64,000 nucleotides of DNA from Pontiellaceae bacterium B1224 (GTDB lineage: Bacteria > Verrucomicrobiota > Kiritimatiellia > Kiritimatiellales > Pontiellaceae). The position numbers and the translations under genes are program-made. The DNA lies in the NCBI GenBank assembly GCA_029432815.1, contig JAROBA010000010.1, positions 1-64,000 of the forward strand. Reading direction: 5' to 3'. Shown here in pieces: positions 8,959 through 17,528 of this stretch. The notes beneath the pieces are model-generated. The model made no database searches. It saw only the letters and a program-made list of their open reading frames with translations, and was not told the origin of the DNA. Positions within the stretch are counted from its first letter, which is position 1; each line of letters begins with the position of its first letter.

Positions 8959-10506
8959 TTACTCCCACTCGATGGTACTTGGGGGCTTGGAGCTGATGTC
9001 GTAGCAGACCCGGTTGACGCCCGGAACTTCGTTAATGATCCGGTTGGAGATGGAGTCCATGACTTCGTACGGCAGTTTGTACCAGTCGGCGGTCATGCCA
9101 TCGCGACTTTCAACGGCGCGGACAGCTACCACACTTTCATAGGTGCGGTCGTCGCCCATCACGCCGACCGTCTGGATCGGGAGCAGGACAGCAAAATATT
9201 GCCAGACATCCAAGTGGTTCGGCATTTTCATGATTTCTTCGCGGACGCGCAGGTCGGCCTGTTGCAGCACTTCGATGCGCTCGGGGGTGATGTCGCCGAT
9301 GATGCGGACGGCAAGACCCGGGCCCGGGAAGGGCTGGCGGTCGACGACGTAGCTCGGCAGGCCCAGCTCGCGGCCGACTTCGCGCACCTCATCTTTAAAG
9401 AGTTCGCGGAGCGGTTCCACCAGATCAAATTGCAGATCTTCCGGGAGGCCGCCGACATTGTGGTGGCTCTTGATGGTGGCAGACGGGCCGCCGATGGGGG
9501 AGACGGATTCAATGACGTCGGGATAGAGCGTGCCCTGACCGAGGAATTTAACCTTGTCGCTGAGGGCGCGTGCTTTTTCTGCAAAAACGTCGATGAATGT
9601 GCCGCCGATAATTTTCCGCTTTTCTTCCGGGTCGGAAATGCCTTTCAGTTTACCGAGGAACAGTTCACCGGCATGCGCAACGATCAGATCTATACCGAAG
9701 GCGCGCCCGAACAGATCTTCAATTTCTTCGGTTTCTTTGTGGCGCATTAGTCCGTTGTCGACATACACGCAGTGCAACTGGTCGCCGATAGCTTTGTGGA
9801 GCAGGGCGGCTACTACTGAGGAGTCGACGCCGCCGGACAGGCCGAGCAGCACGTGGTCTTTACCCACCTGATTCTGAATCTGTTTGACGGTGTTTTCGAT
9901 GAATTTGGACATTTCCCAATCGCCGGAGCATTTGCAGATGGTGAACGCAAAGTTCCACAGCATTTCTTTGCCCTGCGGGGTGTGGACCACTTCCGGATGA
10001 AACTGAACGCCGTAAATATTGCGGTCGAGATTCTGAATGGCGGCGAGCGGGCAGTTGTCGGATTCCGCAACCACTTCAAAGCCTTCCGGCATATTTTCCA
10101 CTTTGTCCCCGTGGCTCATCCAGACCTGGATGTCGGGCGCGAGTCCTTTAAAGAGCGGGGAGTCCTTTTTAATGGTCATCATGGCTTTGCCGTATTCGGC
10201 TTTGGCACCGCGATGCACTGAGCCGCCAAGGAGCTGCGAGGTCAGCTGCATGCCGTAACAGATTCCAAGGATTGGAAGCCCGAGGTCAAACAGCGCCGGG
10301 TCGCATTTCGGTGAATCTGCGTCGGGCACACTGCACGGGCCGCCGGAAAGAATGATGCCTTTCGGGGCGCGCTTCGTGAGTTCTTCTGCGGATGTGTCGA
10401 AGCGGATGATTTCGCAGTAGACTTTCTGCTCACGTAAACGACGGGCAATCAGCTGTGTGACTTGGGAGCCGTAATCAAGGATGGCAATCCATTCGGGATG
10501 ATTCAT
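8959..10506 (-). CDS. guaA: GMP synthase (glutamine-hydrolysing)
   Basis: GuaA converts XMP to GMP using glutamine and ATP. The 515 residues hold three parts in the usual order: a class I glutamine amidotransferase with nucleophile Cys in '[13 protein letters not shown]' (near 83) and the His/Glu pair in '[10 protein letters not shown]' (near 170); an ATP pyrophosphatase with PP-loop '[15 protein letters not shown]' (near 225); and a C-terminal dimerisation domain ending '[14 protein letters not shown]'. The start overlaps the carA stop by one base (TAATG), so it is co-translated with carA. The palindrome copy at 10263 encodes the PILG just before the catalytic Cys loop. Confidence 0.98.
   Translation of the reverse strand: MNHPEWIAILDYGSQVTQLIARRLREQKVYCEIIRFDTSAEELTKRAPKGIILSGGPCSVPDADSPKCDPALFDLGLPILGICYGMQLTSQLLGGSVHRGAKAEYGKAMMTIKKDSPLFKGLAPDIQVWMSHGDKVENMPEGFEVVAESDNCPLAAIQNLDRNIYGVQFHPEVVHTPQGKEMLWNFAFTICKCSGDWEMSKFIENTVKQIQNQVGKDHVLLGLSGGVDSSVVAALLHKAIGDQLHCVYVDNGLMRHKETEEIEDLFGRAFGIDLIVAHAGELFLGKLKGISDPEEKRKIIGGTFIDVFAEKARALSDKVKFLGQGTLYPDVIESVSPIGGPSATIKSHHNVGGLPEDLQFDLVEPLRELFKDEVREVGRELGLPSYVVDRQPFPGPGLAVRIIGDITPERIEVLQQADLRVREEIMKMPNHLDVWQYFAVLLPIQTVGVMGDDRTYESVVAVRAVESRDGMTADWYKLPYEVMDSISNRIINEVPGVNRVCYDISSKPPSTIEWE
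10263..10277. repeat. Palindrome copy, centre GGA
   Basis: Perfect arms, inside guaA, PILG before the catalytic Cys. Confidence 0.95.
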
Positions 10507-11603
10507 TATTTATTTTCCTTCATTAAGTCGATGAACTCCTCAAAGAGGTAGAACGGATCGTGCGGGCCGGGGGCGGCTTCGGGGTGATACTGCACGCAGA
10601 AGAGCGGCTGTTTTTTATGTTTCAGTCCAGCGACCGTATTATCGTTAAGATTGAGGTGCGTGACTTCGGCGACTTCCGGATTGACCGTGTCGGCATCAAT
10701 ACAGAAGCCGTGGTTGTGCGATGCGATTTCCACTTTCGTGGTGCGCAGATCCTGAATCGGCTGATTGCCGCCGCGATGACCGAACTTCAGTTTAAAGGTG
10801 TCGGCCCCCAGCGCGCGGCCGAGCATCTGGTGCCCAAAACAGATTCCAAACATTGGAACTTTGGATTCGATCAGTTTTCCGACCAGAGCGGTGGTTTCCG
10901 GAGCGCCGGCTGGATCGCCGGGACCGTTGGAGACAAAAATACCGTCGTGGTTGGCGGCGAGAATATCTGCCGCATCAGAGGTGTTCGGGTAGACCGTGCA
11001 TTCGCAGCCGAGGTTTTCGAGAATACGAAGCTGATTCAGCTTAATGCCGCAGTCGATGACCGCTACCTTATAAAGAGCATCTGCTTTTCCACCTTCGGGC
11101 CAGACGTATGCTGAATCGATGGAAACCTCGGATGCGAGGTCGCGGCCAATCAGTCCTTCAGAAGCCTTCGCCTTGGCGATGAGACTTTCTTTATCTAAAT
11201 CTTCGGTGGAAACCACGCACTTCATTGCGCCTTTGTCGCGAATATGCAGGGTGATCGCACGGGTATCGACATCATCGATGCCGATTTTTCCGTTTTCTTC
11301 CAGATATTCGGGCAGTGATTTGGTTGCGCGCCAGTTGCTGTACATTCGTGAACATTCGCTCACTACCAGGCCCTGTGCAAAAATTCCGCGGGATTCCACA
11401 TCTTCGTCGTTGATGCCGTAATTGCCGATAAGCGGATAGGTCATGGTGACGATCTGGCCGTGATAGGAGGGGTCGGTCAGGATTTCCTGATAGCCGGTCA
11501 TGGAGGTATTGAAGACCAGTTCGCCGTAAAACTCGCCGGATCCGGCAAAGGCACGCCCCTCAAAACAAGTTCCATCTTCGAGTGCTATTATTGCTTTTTT
11601 CAT
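10506..11603 (-). CDS. carA: Carbamoyl-phosphate synthase, small subunit
   Basis: CarA hydrolyses glutamine and channels ammonia to CarB. It has 365 residues. The N-terminal CPSase domain begins '[18 protein letters not shown]'. The amidotransferase domain carries the nucleophile in '[19 protein letters not shown]' (near 250) and the His-Glu pair in '[13 protein letters not shown]' (near 340). A Shine-Dalgarno AGGA precedes the ATG. It is the first gene of carA-guaA-carB. A palindrome copy (10844-10858) encodes the PMFG of the nucleophile elbow, parallel to the copy at the same structural place in guaA. Confidence 0.98.
   Translation of the reverse strand: MKKAIIALEDGTCFEGRAFAGSGEFYGELVFNTSMTGYQEILTDPSYHGQIVTMTYPLIGNYGINDEDVESRGIFAQGLVVSECSRMYSNWRATKSLPEYLEENGKIGIDDVDTRAITLHIRDKGAMKCVVSTEDLDKESLIAKAKASEGLIGRDLASEVSIDSAYVWPEGGKADALYKVAVIDCGIKLNQLRILENLGCECTVYPNTSDAADILAANHDGIFVSNGPGDPAGAPETTALVGKLIESKVPMFGICFGHQMLGRALGADTFKLKFGHRGGNQPIQDLRTTKVEIASHNHGFCIDADTVNPEVAEVTHLNLNDNTVAGLKHKKQPLFCVQYHPEAAPGPHDPFYLFEEFIDLMKENK
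10844..10858. repeat. Palindrome copy, centre ACA
   Basis: Perfect arms, inside carA, PMFG before the catalytic Cys. Confidence 0.95.
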
Positions 11604-11709
11604 TTGTTTTCCTGTGGATTTCCGTCGTTTCAGGACATTGTTTTTTCAAAATTCGGAGTATCATCCATGTCCGATGCTTCCCTTGCAACCCTTTATAATG
11701 GGAAATGTT

Positions 11710-11724
11710 TTCCAACCCTTGGAA
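11710..11724. repeat. Palindrome copy, centre CCC
   Basis: Perfect arms in the gap between divergent carA and the HAD-fold gene; a TATAAT lies 11 bp to the left (11694-11699). Confidence 0.95.
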
Positions 11725-11832
11725 ACAGGGCTTTCAGACCGATAAATAGGGAGTTGACCTAATCGATTAAGCTCCATACACTACGCGCTCATTTTTTTAA
11801 AAAGAAGCTGTTTACCAAGGAGAAAGTATACC

Positions 11833-12525
11833 ATGAGCGCTGAAGCAAAAAAGACCAGCACAACCCACGCCCTGATCTTCGAACTCGAATATGTTGCCGC
11901 AAAGACGCGTGCCGTTGAGTTTGCATCGATCCAGAGCGCTGCAAAAACAAAAGGGGTTGAACTTTCTCCGGTGGCCTATTCCCGGTCCACCATGTCGCCA
12001 CTGCATCGGGCAGCCGTCACGGATGTGCTGCAACGGGCCGGTAAAAAAACCGATGCCATTGAAAAAGCTGTGGCTGAAGTGGATAAAACGGTTGCAAACT
12101 ATTGCGAAAACGAAGCCGAGTTGGATGCCGGATTGGCAAAACTGATTAAGGCCACGCAGGACCGCGGCATTCCGGTGATTGCCTTTACTGCATTACCGGA
12201 AGATATTGCGAAAAAGCTGATGGCGAAACTTGGTTTGGATGCCCTGGGTGTTGAGCTGTTGATTCCCGAGGAAGTGAAAGATTCCTTCCCGCGTGCGGAC
12301 GACTGGCTGAAAATGCTGAAACAGTGCAATAAAGAACATGCAACGTTGGTGGCCGTGGTTTCTTCCCAGGTCGCCTGCAAAGGTGCTTTGACCGCCGGTG
12401 CGGCTTGCATTGTGGTGCCGGATGAATACACGGGTTTCCAGGACTTCAGCGGAGCCAAGATGGTGCTCGACTCCCTCGAAGACGAAAAGCCCAACACTAT
12501 TCTCGATCTCACGCTGCGGATGTAG
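11833..12525 (+). CDS. HAD-fold protein with altered catalytic acids
   Basis: A 230-residue protein with Shine-Dalgarno AAGGAG at 11817-11822. The opening strand 'THALIFELEYVAAKTRAVEF' aligns by eye with HAD motif I (family form 'vifDmDGvl.dt'), but both catalytic aspartates are replaced by Glu (F-E-L-E). 'IPVIAFTALPEDIAKKLMAKLGL' resembles the motif II strand and helix, and 'CKGALTAGAACIVVPDEYT' the late strand of phosphoglucomutase-like HADs, without the GD..ND metal motif. It is probably a non-catalytic binding or regulatory homologue. It stands alone between divergent carA and mazG, with a good terminator. Confidence 0.5.
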   Translation: MSAEAKKTSTTHALIFELEYVAAKTRAVEFASIQSAAKTKGVELSPVAYSRSTMSPLHRAAVTDVLQRAGKKTDAIEKAVAEVDKTVANYCENEAELDAGLAKLIKATQDRGIPVIAFTALPEDIAKKLMAKLGLDALGVELLIPEEVKDSFPRADDWLKMLKQCNKEHATLVAVVSSQVACKGALTAGAACIVVPDEYTGFQDFSGAKMVLDSLEDEKPNTILDLTLRM

Positions 12526-12545
12526 TCAAAAAGTTTGCAGTTAAC

Positions 12546-12576
12546 GGCGTTCCTCTCTTTGGAACGCCTTTTTTTT
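12546..12576 (+). terminator. Rho-independent terminator
   Basis: GGCGTTCC (12546-12553) pairs with GGAACGCC (12561-12568) across a TCTCTTT loop, followed by eight T. The arms contain TTCC..GGAA, a degenerate form of the window's palindrome. Confidence 0.92.
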
Positions 12577-12590
12577 GATTGGAGAAATGC

Positions 12591-13385
12591 ATGTCAAAAG
12601 GCAGCGAAGCGATGGAGCGGTTGTTGGGCGTGATGCGGAAGCTGCGGGCGCCGGATGGGTGTCCGTGGGATATTAAGCAGACACATGAATCGCTGAAATC
12701 GGATCTGATTGAAGAGGCCTATGAGGTGATCGACGCGATCGAAAGCGGGAATTCTTCGGAGCTGGAAGAGGAACTGGGCGATCTCCTTTTACAGGTGGTG
12801 TTTCATGCCCAGATTTCTGCGGAGGCTGGTGAGTTTGAATTCGATCAGGTTGCCGATGGGATCTCCGATAAACTGATTCGCCGCCACCCGCATGTTTTCG
12901 GCGAGGTGAATGTGGCCGATGCGGATGAGGTTCTGCAAAACTGGGATGCGATCAAAAAGACAGAAAAGCAGGGGGAAGGCGAGGCACCGAAATCTATTGT
13001 TGCCGGTATTCCAAAACATCTTCCCGCACTGCAAAAAGCCCATCAGGTTCAGAAGCGGGCGGCGCGGGCCGGCTTTGACTGGGATAATATCGATGATGTG
13101 TTTGCCAAGCTGCATGAGGAGATCGATGAAGTGAAAGAAGCGATCTCGCGAAATCATGCTGAGGATATCCGTGATGAGATCGGTGATCTGCTGTTTTCGG
13201 TGGTGAATGTCAGCCGGTATCTGGGTCATAATCCGGAAGAACTGCTGAACCATAATATTAAAAAGTTCGTGTCCCGTTTCCAATATGTGGAAGATCAGGT
13301 CCACGCTTCCGGAAAGGGTTTTTCTGCATTTACACTCGAAGAACTGGACCGGTTCTGGGATCAGGCGAAGTTGAATAATCTTTAG
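12591..13385 (+). CDS. mazG: Nucleoside triphosphate pyrophosphohydrolase MazG
   Basis: MazG hydrolyses (d)NTPs to monophosphates, a house-cleaning activity. I place the start at ATG 12591 ('MSKGSEAMERLLGVMRKLR'), 6 nt after GGAG. Two tandem all-alpha MazG domains are seen. The first has 'CPWDIKQTHESLKSDLIEEAYEV' and 'EEELGDLLLQVVFHA', the EExxE...ExxD metal signature. The second has 'LHEEIDEVKEAI' and 'DEIGDLLFSVVNVSRYLG'. Length (264) matches E. coli MazG. It lies just upstream of the SUF cluster but is separated by a regulated promoter region, so is probably not co-regulated with it. Confidence 0.95.
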   Translation: MSKGSEAMERLLGVMRKLRAPDGCPWDIKQTHESLKSDLIEEAYEVIDAIESGNSSELEEELGDLLLQVVFHAQISAEAGEFEFDQVADGISDKLIRRHPHVFGEVNVADADEVLQNWDAIKKTEKQGEGEAPKSIVAGIPKHLPALQKAHQVQKRAARAGFDWDNIDDVFAKLHEEIDEVKEAISRNHAEDIRDEIGDLLFSVVNVSRYLGHNPEELLNHNIKKFVSRFQYVEDQVHASGKGFSAFTLEELDRFWDQAKLNNL

Positions 13386-13406
13386 CAAACACCCCTATGT
13401 GGTAGT

Positions 13407-13529
13407 CCCAAATTTAAATTGGGTCTAAATAGTACTAAATTCGATAATAAAGGCTTGCGCGGGTTCCGCCTTCTGCTACGGTGTCTTCCAATTAAGACTA
13501 AATAGGTCTACTATTTTGAGGCGGTACGA
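13407..13529 (+). promoter_or_regulatory. SUF promoter with repeated CTAAATAG operators
   Basis: Between mazG and rrf2 the word CTAAATAG occurs twice, at 13425-13432 and 13498-13505. The second is inside AGAC-N7-GTCT (13495-13509). An inverted repeat CCCAA-N7-TTGGG (13407-13423) lies beside the first. A weak promoter TTGCGC (13455) - N16 - TACGGT (13477) lies between the two copies. Rrf2 proteins such as IscR bind dyads of comparable size, so autoregulation by the adjacent gene is likely. Inferred. Confidence 0.5.
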
Positions 13530-13925
13530 ATGTTGCGGATTACAAAGATTACAGACTACGGGTTTATTTTGTTGGCCCATATGGCAAATCAGGATCAGGA
13601 GCTATTGCATAATGCGAAAGATTTGTCGGCCGCAATCGGGATTCCGCTTCCCACCGTTAGTAAGGTGCTTAAGATTTTAACGCAAGGCGGAATTCTTAAA
13701 TCACACCAAGGCAGTAAAGGTGGTTATACGCTGGGAAAACCGGCAGCAGAGATCACCGCCGCTGAAATTATTGAAGCGGTCGAAGGCCCGGTGGCCATCA
13801 CAGATTGCTCAAGTGCAGAAGGGTGTGAACGCAATTGTGTCGTCAGCTCAAGTTGGCAACAGGTCAATACAGCTGTAATCGGCGCACTGAGCGGGCTTAC
13901 GCTCGACGACATGTCCCACGGGTAA
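13530..13925 (+). CDS. Rrf2-family Fe-S cluster regulator of SUF
   Basis: A 131-residue Rrf2/IscR-type repressor. The N-terminal winged helix starts 'MLRITKITDYGFILLAHMA' with recognition helix 'LPTVSKVLKILTQGGILKSHQGSKGGYTL'. Three cysteines follow in 'TDCSSAEGCERNCVV' (C-x5-C-x3-C, near residues 91-101), the probable Fe-S ligand set of IscR/SufR-like sensors. It is the first gene of the SUF run, with two likely operators upstream, so it probably senses Fe-S status and represses the operon. The closest named group I recall is the 'SUF system Fe-S cluster assembly regulator' family. Confidence 0.9.
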   Translation: MLRITKITDYGFILLAHMANQDQELLHNAKDLSAAIGIPLPTVSKVLKILTQGGILKSHQGSKGGYTLGKPAAEITAAEIIEAVEGPVAITDCSSAEGCERNCVVSSSWQQVNTAVIGALSGLTLDDMSHG

Positions 13926-13944
13926 AACTAAAATTTATTAAAGC

Positions 13945-13965
13945 CTCATACACGTGCATGAGGAA
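13945..13965. repeat. Small inverted repeat at the sufB start
   Basis: CCTCAT-ACACGTGC-ATGAGG: six-nt perfect arms around a CACGTG core, covering the GTG candidate start of sufB. It could mask translation initiation or simply be a protein site. Short, so modest support. Confidence 0.35.
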
Positions 13966-15447
13966 ATGGTACCAAAAAAGGCTGATATGAAAATTGAAGA
14001 TGAAAAATCATTCGATGAGCTGACAGATAAGGAATACAAATACGGTTTTGTGACCGATATTGAGTCCGACAGTCTGCCACCGGGATTAAATGAAGATATC
14101 GTACGTGCGATTTCAAAACGCAAAAACGAGCCGGAGTGGCTGACTGAGTTCCGGTTGAAGGCGTATCGTCACTGGCTGACGCTGGAAGAGCCGAAGTGGG
14201 CCAAGGTTGAATTTCCTCCGGTCGATTATCAGGCCCTCAGCTATTATTCGGCGCCCAAGCAGAAAATCGATGCCCCGAAAAGTTTGGACGACGTCGATCC
14301 AGAGCTGCTTGCCACCTATGAAAAACTGGGCATCCCGCTGGGTGAACAGGAAGTTCTGGCTGGTGTCGCCAATGTTGCGGTTGATGCGGTGTTCGATTCT
14401 GTTTCGGTGGCAACCACCTTTAAGAAAAATCTGGAAGAGCTGGGGATCATCTTCGGCTCTTTTTCCGAGGCGGTGAAAGATCATCCTGAGCTGGTTAAAA
14501 AATATTTGGGCACGGTCGTTCCCTATAAAGATAATTATTATGCCACGCTGAACTCTGCGGTATTTTCGGATGGATCGTTCTGTTACATTCCGAAAGGCGT
14601 GAAATGCCCGATGGAACTATCGACCTATTTCCGCATTAACGCGGCAAATACCGGTCAGTTTGAACGGACACTGCTGATTGCTGACGACGATGCAAAAGTC
14701 AGCTATCTCGAAGGATGCACCGCACCGCAACGCGACGAGAATCAGTTGCATGCAGCGGTGGTGGAACTGGTGGCTCATGAAAATGCACAGATTAAATATT
14801 CCACGGTTCAGAACTGGTATCCCGGCGATAAGGATGGCAAGGGCGGCATTTATAACTTTGTGACCAAGCGCGGACATTGCCGTGGAAATAATTCCAAGAT
14901 TTCCTGGACGCAGGTAGAAACCGGTTCAGCGATCACCTGGAAATATCCGAGCTGTATTCTGAAGGGCGACAATTCGGTGGGTGAATTTTATTCCGTTGCG
15001 GTGACCAATAACCTGCAGCAGGCTGATACCGGAACAAAAATGATTCACATCGGCAAAAACACCAAGAGTACGATCATTTCGAAAGGGATCTCCGCCGGGA
15101 AAGCCCAGAACAGCTATCGCGGTATGGTGAAGGTGGTTGAGACGGCGGAGAATGCACGCAACTTTTCACAGTGCGATTCGATGCTGATCGGCGACCAATG
15201 CGGAGCCCACACGTTCCCGTATATTGATGTCAGCAACCCGACGGCACAGGTGGAGCATGAAGCAACTACCACCAAGATCGGTGAAGACCAGATTTTTTAC
15301 TGTAACCAGCGAGGTCTCGATACGGAAGAAGCCGTGACGATGATTGTGAACGGATTCTGTAAGGAAGTATTCCGCGAGCTGCCGATGGAATTTGCGGTCG
15401 AAGCTCAGAAACTGCTGGGCATCAGTTTGGAAGGATCAGTTGGTTAG
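13954..15447 (+). CDS. sufB: Fe-S cluster assembly protein SufB
   Basis: SufB is the scaffold core of the SufBCD complex. The body matches the family: '[34 protein letters not shown]', 'LPQ'-less central beta-helix with '[29 protein letters not shown]', '[27 protein letters not shown]' and '[18 protein letters not shown]'. The length is about 497 residues if the GTG at 13954 is used. ATG 13966 and ATG 13987 (after AAAGG, '[12 protein letters not shown]') are equally possible starts. It is the first structural gene after rrf2. Confidence 0.95.
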   Translation: MHEEMVPKKADMKIEDEKSFDELTDKEYKYGFVTDIESDSLPPGLNEDIVRAISKRKNEPEWLTEFRLKAYRHWLTLEEPKWAKVEFPPVDYQALSYYSAPKQKIDAPKSLDDVDPELLATYEKLGIPLGEQEVLAGVANVAVDAVFDSVSVATTFKKNLEELGIIFGSFSEAVKDHPELVKKYLGTVVPYKDNYYATLNSAVFSDGSFCYIPKGVKCPMELSTYFRINAANTGQFERTLLIADDDAKVSYLEGCTAPQRDENQLHAAVVELVAHENAQIKYSTVQNWYPGDKDGKGGIYNFVTKRGHCRGNNSKISWTQVETGSAITWKYPSCILKGDNSVGEFYSVAVTNNLQQADTGTKMIHIGKNTKSTIISKGISAGKAQNSYRGMVKVVETAENARNFSQCDSMLIGDQCGAHTFPYIDVSNPTAQVEHEATTTKIGEDQIFYCNQRGLDTEEAVTMIVNGFCKEVFRELPMEFAVEAQKLLGISLEGSVG

Positions 15448-15453
15448 TTTGAT

Positions 15454-15525
15454 ACAGAATGATTATGACAGAATAATTTCCGATCAGCGGATACGACAGC
15501 AATCATTCTGTCCTAATTATTCTGT
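15454..15525. repeat. CAGAATGATT paired-word hairpin (sufB-sufC)
   Basis: The left arm 15454-15478 (ACAGAATGATTATGACAGAA...) and right arm 15501-15525 are imperfect reverse complements, each made of two near-identical words, ACAGAATGATT and ACAGAATAATT. The same architecture recurs at 19673-19747 in this operon. Probably an mRNA hairpin between sufB and sufC. Confidence 0.7.
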
Positions 15526-15549
15526 AAATATTTTATTGGAGAAAAAAAC

Positions 15550-16308
15550 ATGGCACTACTTGAAATAAAAGATCTGCACGCGAGTGTGGCGGATAAGCCG
15601 ATCCTTAAGGGGATCAACCTGACAATTAAACCCGGCGAGGTTCATGCGATCATGGGGCCGAACGGTTCCGGTAAAAGTACGCTCTCGAATGTGCTGGCAG
15701 GGAATGAAGCCTATGTGAAAACAGCGGGGCAGGTTTTGTTCGATGGTCAGGATATCGATGATCTGGCTGCTCATGAACGTGCCTGTGCCGGAATGTTTCT
15801 GGCCTTCCAGTATCCGGTTGAAATCGCCGGCATCAGCAATATGTATTTCCTGAAAGCGGCTGTGAATGCAGTACGTAAATATCAGGGTAAGGATCAACTG
15901 GATGCCATGGACTTTCTGGATATGGTTGAAGATAAAAAGAAAATCGTAAAGATTCGTGATGATTTGCTGGAGCGCGCCGTCAACTCCGGTTTCTCCGGCG
16001 GTGAAAAGAAGCGTAACGAAATTTTCCAGATGGCGATGCTTGAACCGAAACTCGGTATTCTCGATGAAACGGATTCCGGTCTTGATATCGATGCGTTGCG
16101 GATCGTAGCCGACGGTGTTAATGCGCTGCGTTCTCCAGACCGCGGTTTCCTGGTCATTACGCACTATCAGCGTCTGCTTGACTACATTGTTCCGGATCAC
16201 GTTCATGTATTGGTTCACGGACAGATTGTGAAGTCCGGCGGCAAAGAACTTGCGCTCGAACTGGAAGACGAAGGCTATGCCTCCTGGGTCGACGAAAAAG
16301 GCGCCTAA
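15550..16308 (+). CDS. sufC: Fe-S cluster assembly ATPase SufC
   Basis: SufC is the ABC-type ATPase that drives conformational change of SufB-SufD. It has 252 residues. Walker A is 'MGPNGSGKSTLSNVLAG' (near 38), then the Q-loop 'LAFQYPVEIAGI', ABC signature 'FSGGEKKRNEIFQMA' (near 150), Walker B 'LGILDETDSGLDIDALR' and H-loop 'LVITHYQRLL'. The ATG follows GGAG at 15537-15540. The 102-nt gap after sufB is occupied by the paired-word hairpin. Confidence 0.97.
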   Translation: MALLEIKDLHASVADKPILKGINLTIKPGEVHAIMGPNGSGKSTLSNVLAGNEAYVKTAGQVLFDGQDIDDLAAHERACAGMFLAFQYPVEIAGISNMYFLKAAVNAVRKYQGKDQLDAMDFLDMVEDKKKIVKIRDDLLERAVNSGFSGGEKKRNEIFQMAMLEPKLGILDETDSGLDIDALRIVADGVNALRSPDRGFLVITHYQRLLDYIVPDHVHVLVHGQIVKSGGKELALELEDEGYASWVDEKGA

Positions 16309-16340
16309 GCTGGTTTCGAATCACGAATAAGGAATTTCGA

Positions 16341-17528
16341 ATGCTGAATGAATTAAGAAATAAAGCCGAGACTGCTTTTAAAGCGAACGGCTTCCCGACC
16401 ACCAAAGAAGAGCTCTGGCGCTTCACGGATGTCTCCCGCGTGGCTTCTGCAGAGTTTTCCAATGATTGGAAAACCTCCGATCTGGAGTTCCAGCCATTGG
16501 ATAAAATTACGGTGGTTTTTGAGAATGGAAAACTGTCCCGCGAAAAATCAAATTTCGACGATCTGCCGAAGGGCGTTTGTATTGGTTCGATTCTGGATCT
16601 CGTAGATCCAAGGATTGGAACGTTGGCGGATGCTCAGAGTGCCTTCGTGTCCTCCAATACAGCTTATTTCAGCGATGGTGCTTTTATTGAAGTGACCGAT
16701 GGAACCAAGTTTGAAACGCCCATTCATCTCGTCTTTCTGGCCGATGTTGACGGGGCTGCATTTCATCTCCGCAATTTTATTTCGGCCGGCGTTGATTCTG
16801 AAGTCACCGTGATTGAAGAATACATCGGTCAGAGCGGGGCAACCTACTGGACGAATGTGGTGACGGAAGCGTTTGTTGCCGATCAGGGTTTTGTGGATCA
16901 TTATAAGGTGCAGCGTGAGAGTGCAACTTCTTTCCACTTCCAGACCCTGGAAGCGCATTTGGGCACGGGATCCGTTTTCAGCAACCATGCTGTCACGTTT
17001 GGTTCAGCACTGGGCCGGAATGATATTCGCGGCAAGCTGACCGGTGAAGAAGGCGAGGCGATCTGCAACGGACTTTATCTGCTGAAAGACAAACAGCATT
17101 TTGATACGCACATGTTTATGGATCATGCGGTACCGAAGTGCAACAGCCACGAGCTTTACAAGGGCATATTGGATGACAAATCGCGCGCGGTTTTCTGCGG
17201 TCGAATTCTGGTTCAGGAAGATGCTCAGGAAACGGATGCCATTCAGTCGAACGGAAATCTGTTATTGAGTCGTGGCGCAAAAGTAAACACGCTGCCGCAG
17301 CTTGAAATTTATGCCGACGATGTGAAATGCACGCACGGTGCAACCATTGGTGAGCTGGATGAAGTTGGTCTTTACTATCTGCAGACGCGAGGCATTGATC
17401 CGGTGAAGGGACGCGCGATGCTGACCTTCGCTTTTGCCAATGAAGTGCTTGACGAGGTGAAGTGCAAGGTCGCAAAAGCGTATATTGAAGGGCTGGTTCA
17501 TGAATGGTTGGAACAGGTTGAAAAATGA
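16341..17528 (+). CDS. sufD: Fe-S cluster assembly protein SufD
   Basis: SufD pairs with SufB in the SufBC2D scaffold. The 395-residue protein opens with the family's 'FPTTKEELWRFTDVS' and has a right-handed beta-helix core. The conserved C-terminal block reads 'LLSRGAKVNTLPQLEIYADDVKCTHGATIGELDEVGLYYLQTRGI', containing the Cys-Thr-His interface. Its stop overlaps the sufS start (ATGA). Palindrome copies at 16457 (SNDWK) and 16606 (PRIG) fall in the variable N-terminal part. The 32-nt gap before it consists of CGAAT-type words. Confidence 0.95.
   Translation: MLNELRNKAETAFKANGFPTTKEELWRFTDVSRVASAEFSNDWKTSDLEFQPLDKITVVFENGKLSREKSNFDDLPKGVCIGSILDLVDPRIGTLADAQSAFVSSNTAYFSDGAFIEVTDGTKFETPIHLVFLADVDGAAFHLRNFISAGVDSEVTVIEEYIGQSGATYWTNVVTEAFVADQGFVDHYKVQRESATSFHFQTLEAHLGTGSVFSNHAVTFGSALGRNDIRGKLTGEEGEAICNGLYLLKDKQHFDTHMFMDHAVPKCNSHELYKGILDDKSRAVFCGRILVQEDAQETDAIQSNGNLLLSRGAKVNTLPQLEIYADDVKCTHGATIGELDEVGLYYLQTRGIDPVKGRAMLTFAFANEVLDEVKCKVAKAYIEGLVHEWLEQVEK
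16457..16471. repeat. Palindrome copy, centre TGA
   Basis: Perfect arms in sufD, read as SNDWK. Confidence 0.95.

Noticed and set aside
8902-9750. Open frame on the plus strand opposite guaA
   Set aside because: Antisense shadow of guaA, no recognisable domain; it also starts in the intergenic hairpin.
13278-13292. One-mismatch palindrome in mazG (TTCCAA-TAT-GTGGAA)
   Set aside because: Kept only in the loose count: its centre is A and the change is a transversion, so it is probably chance.
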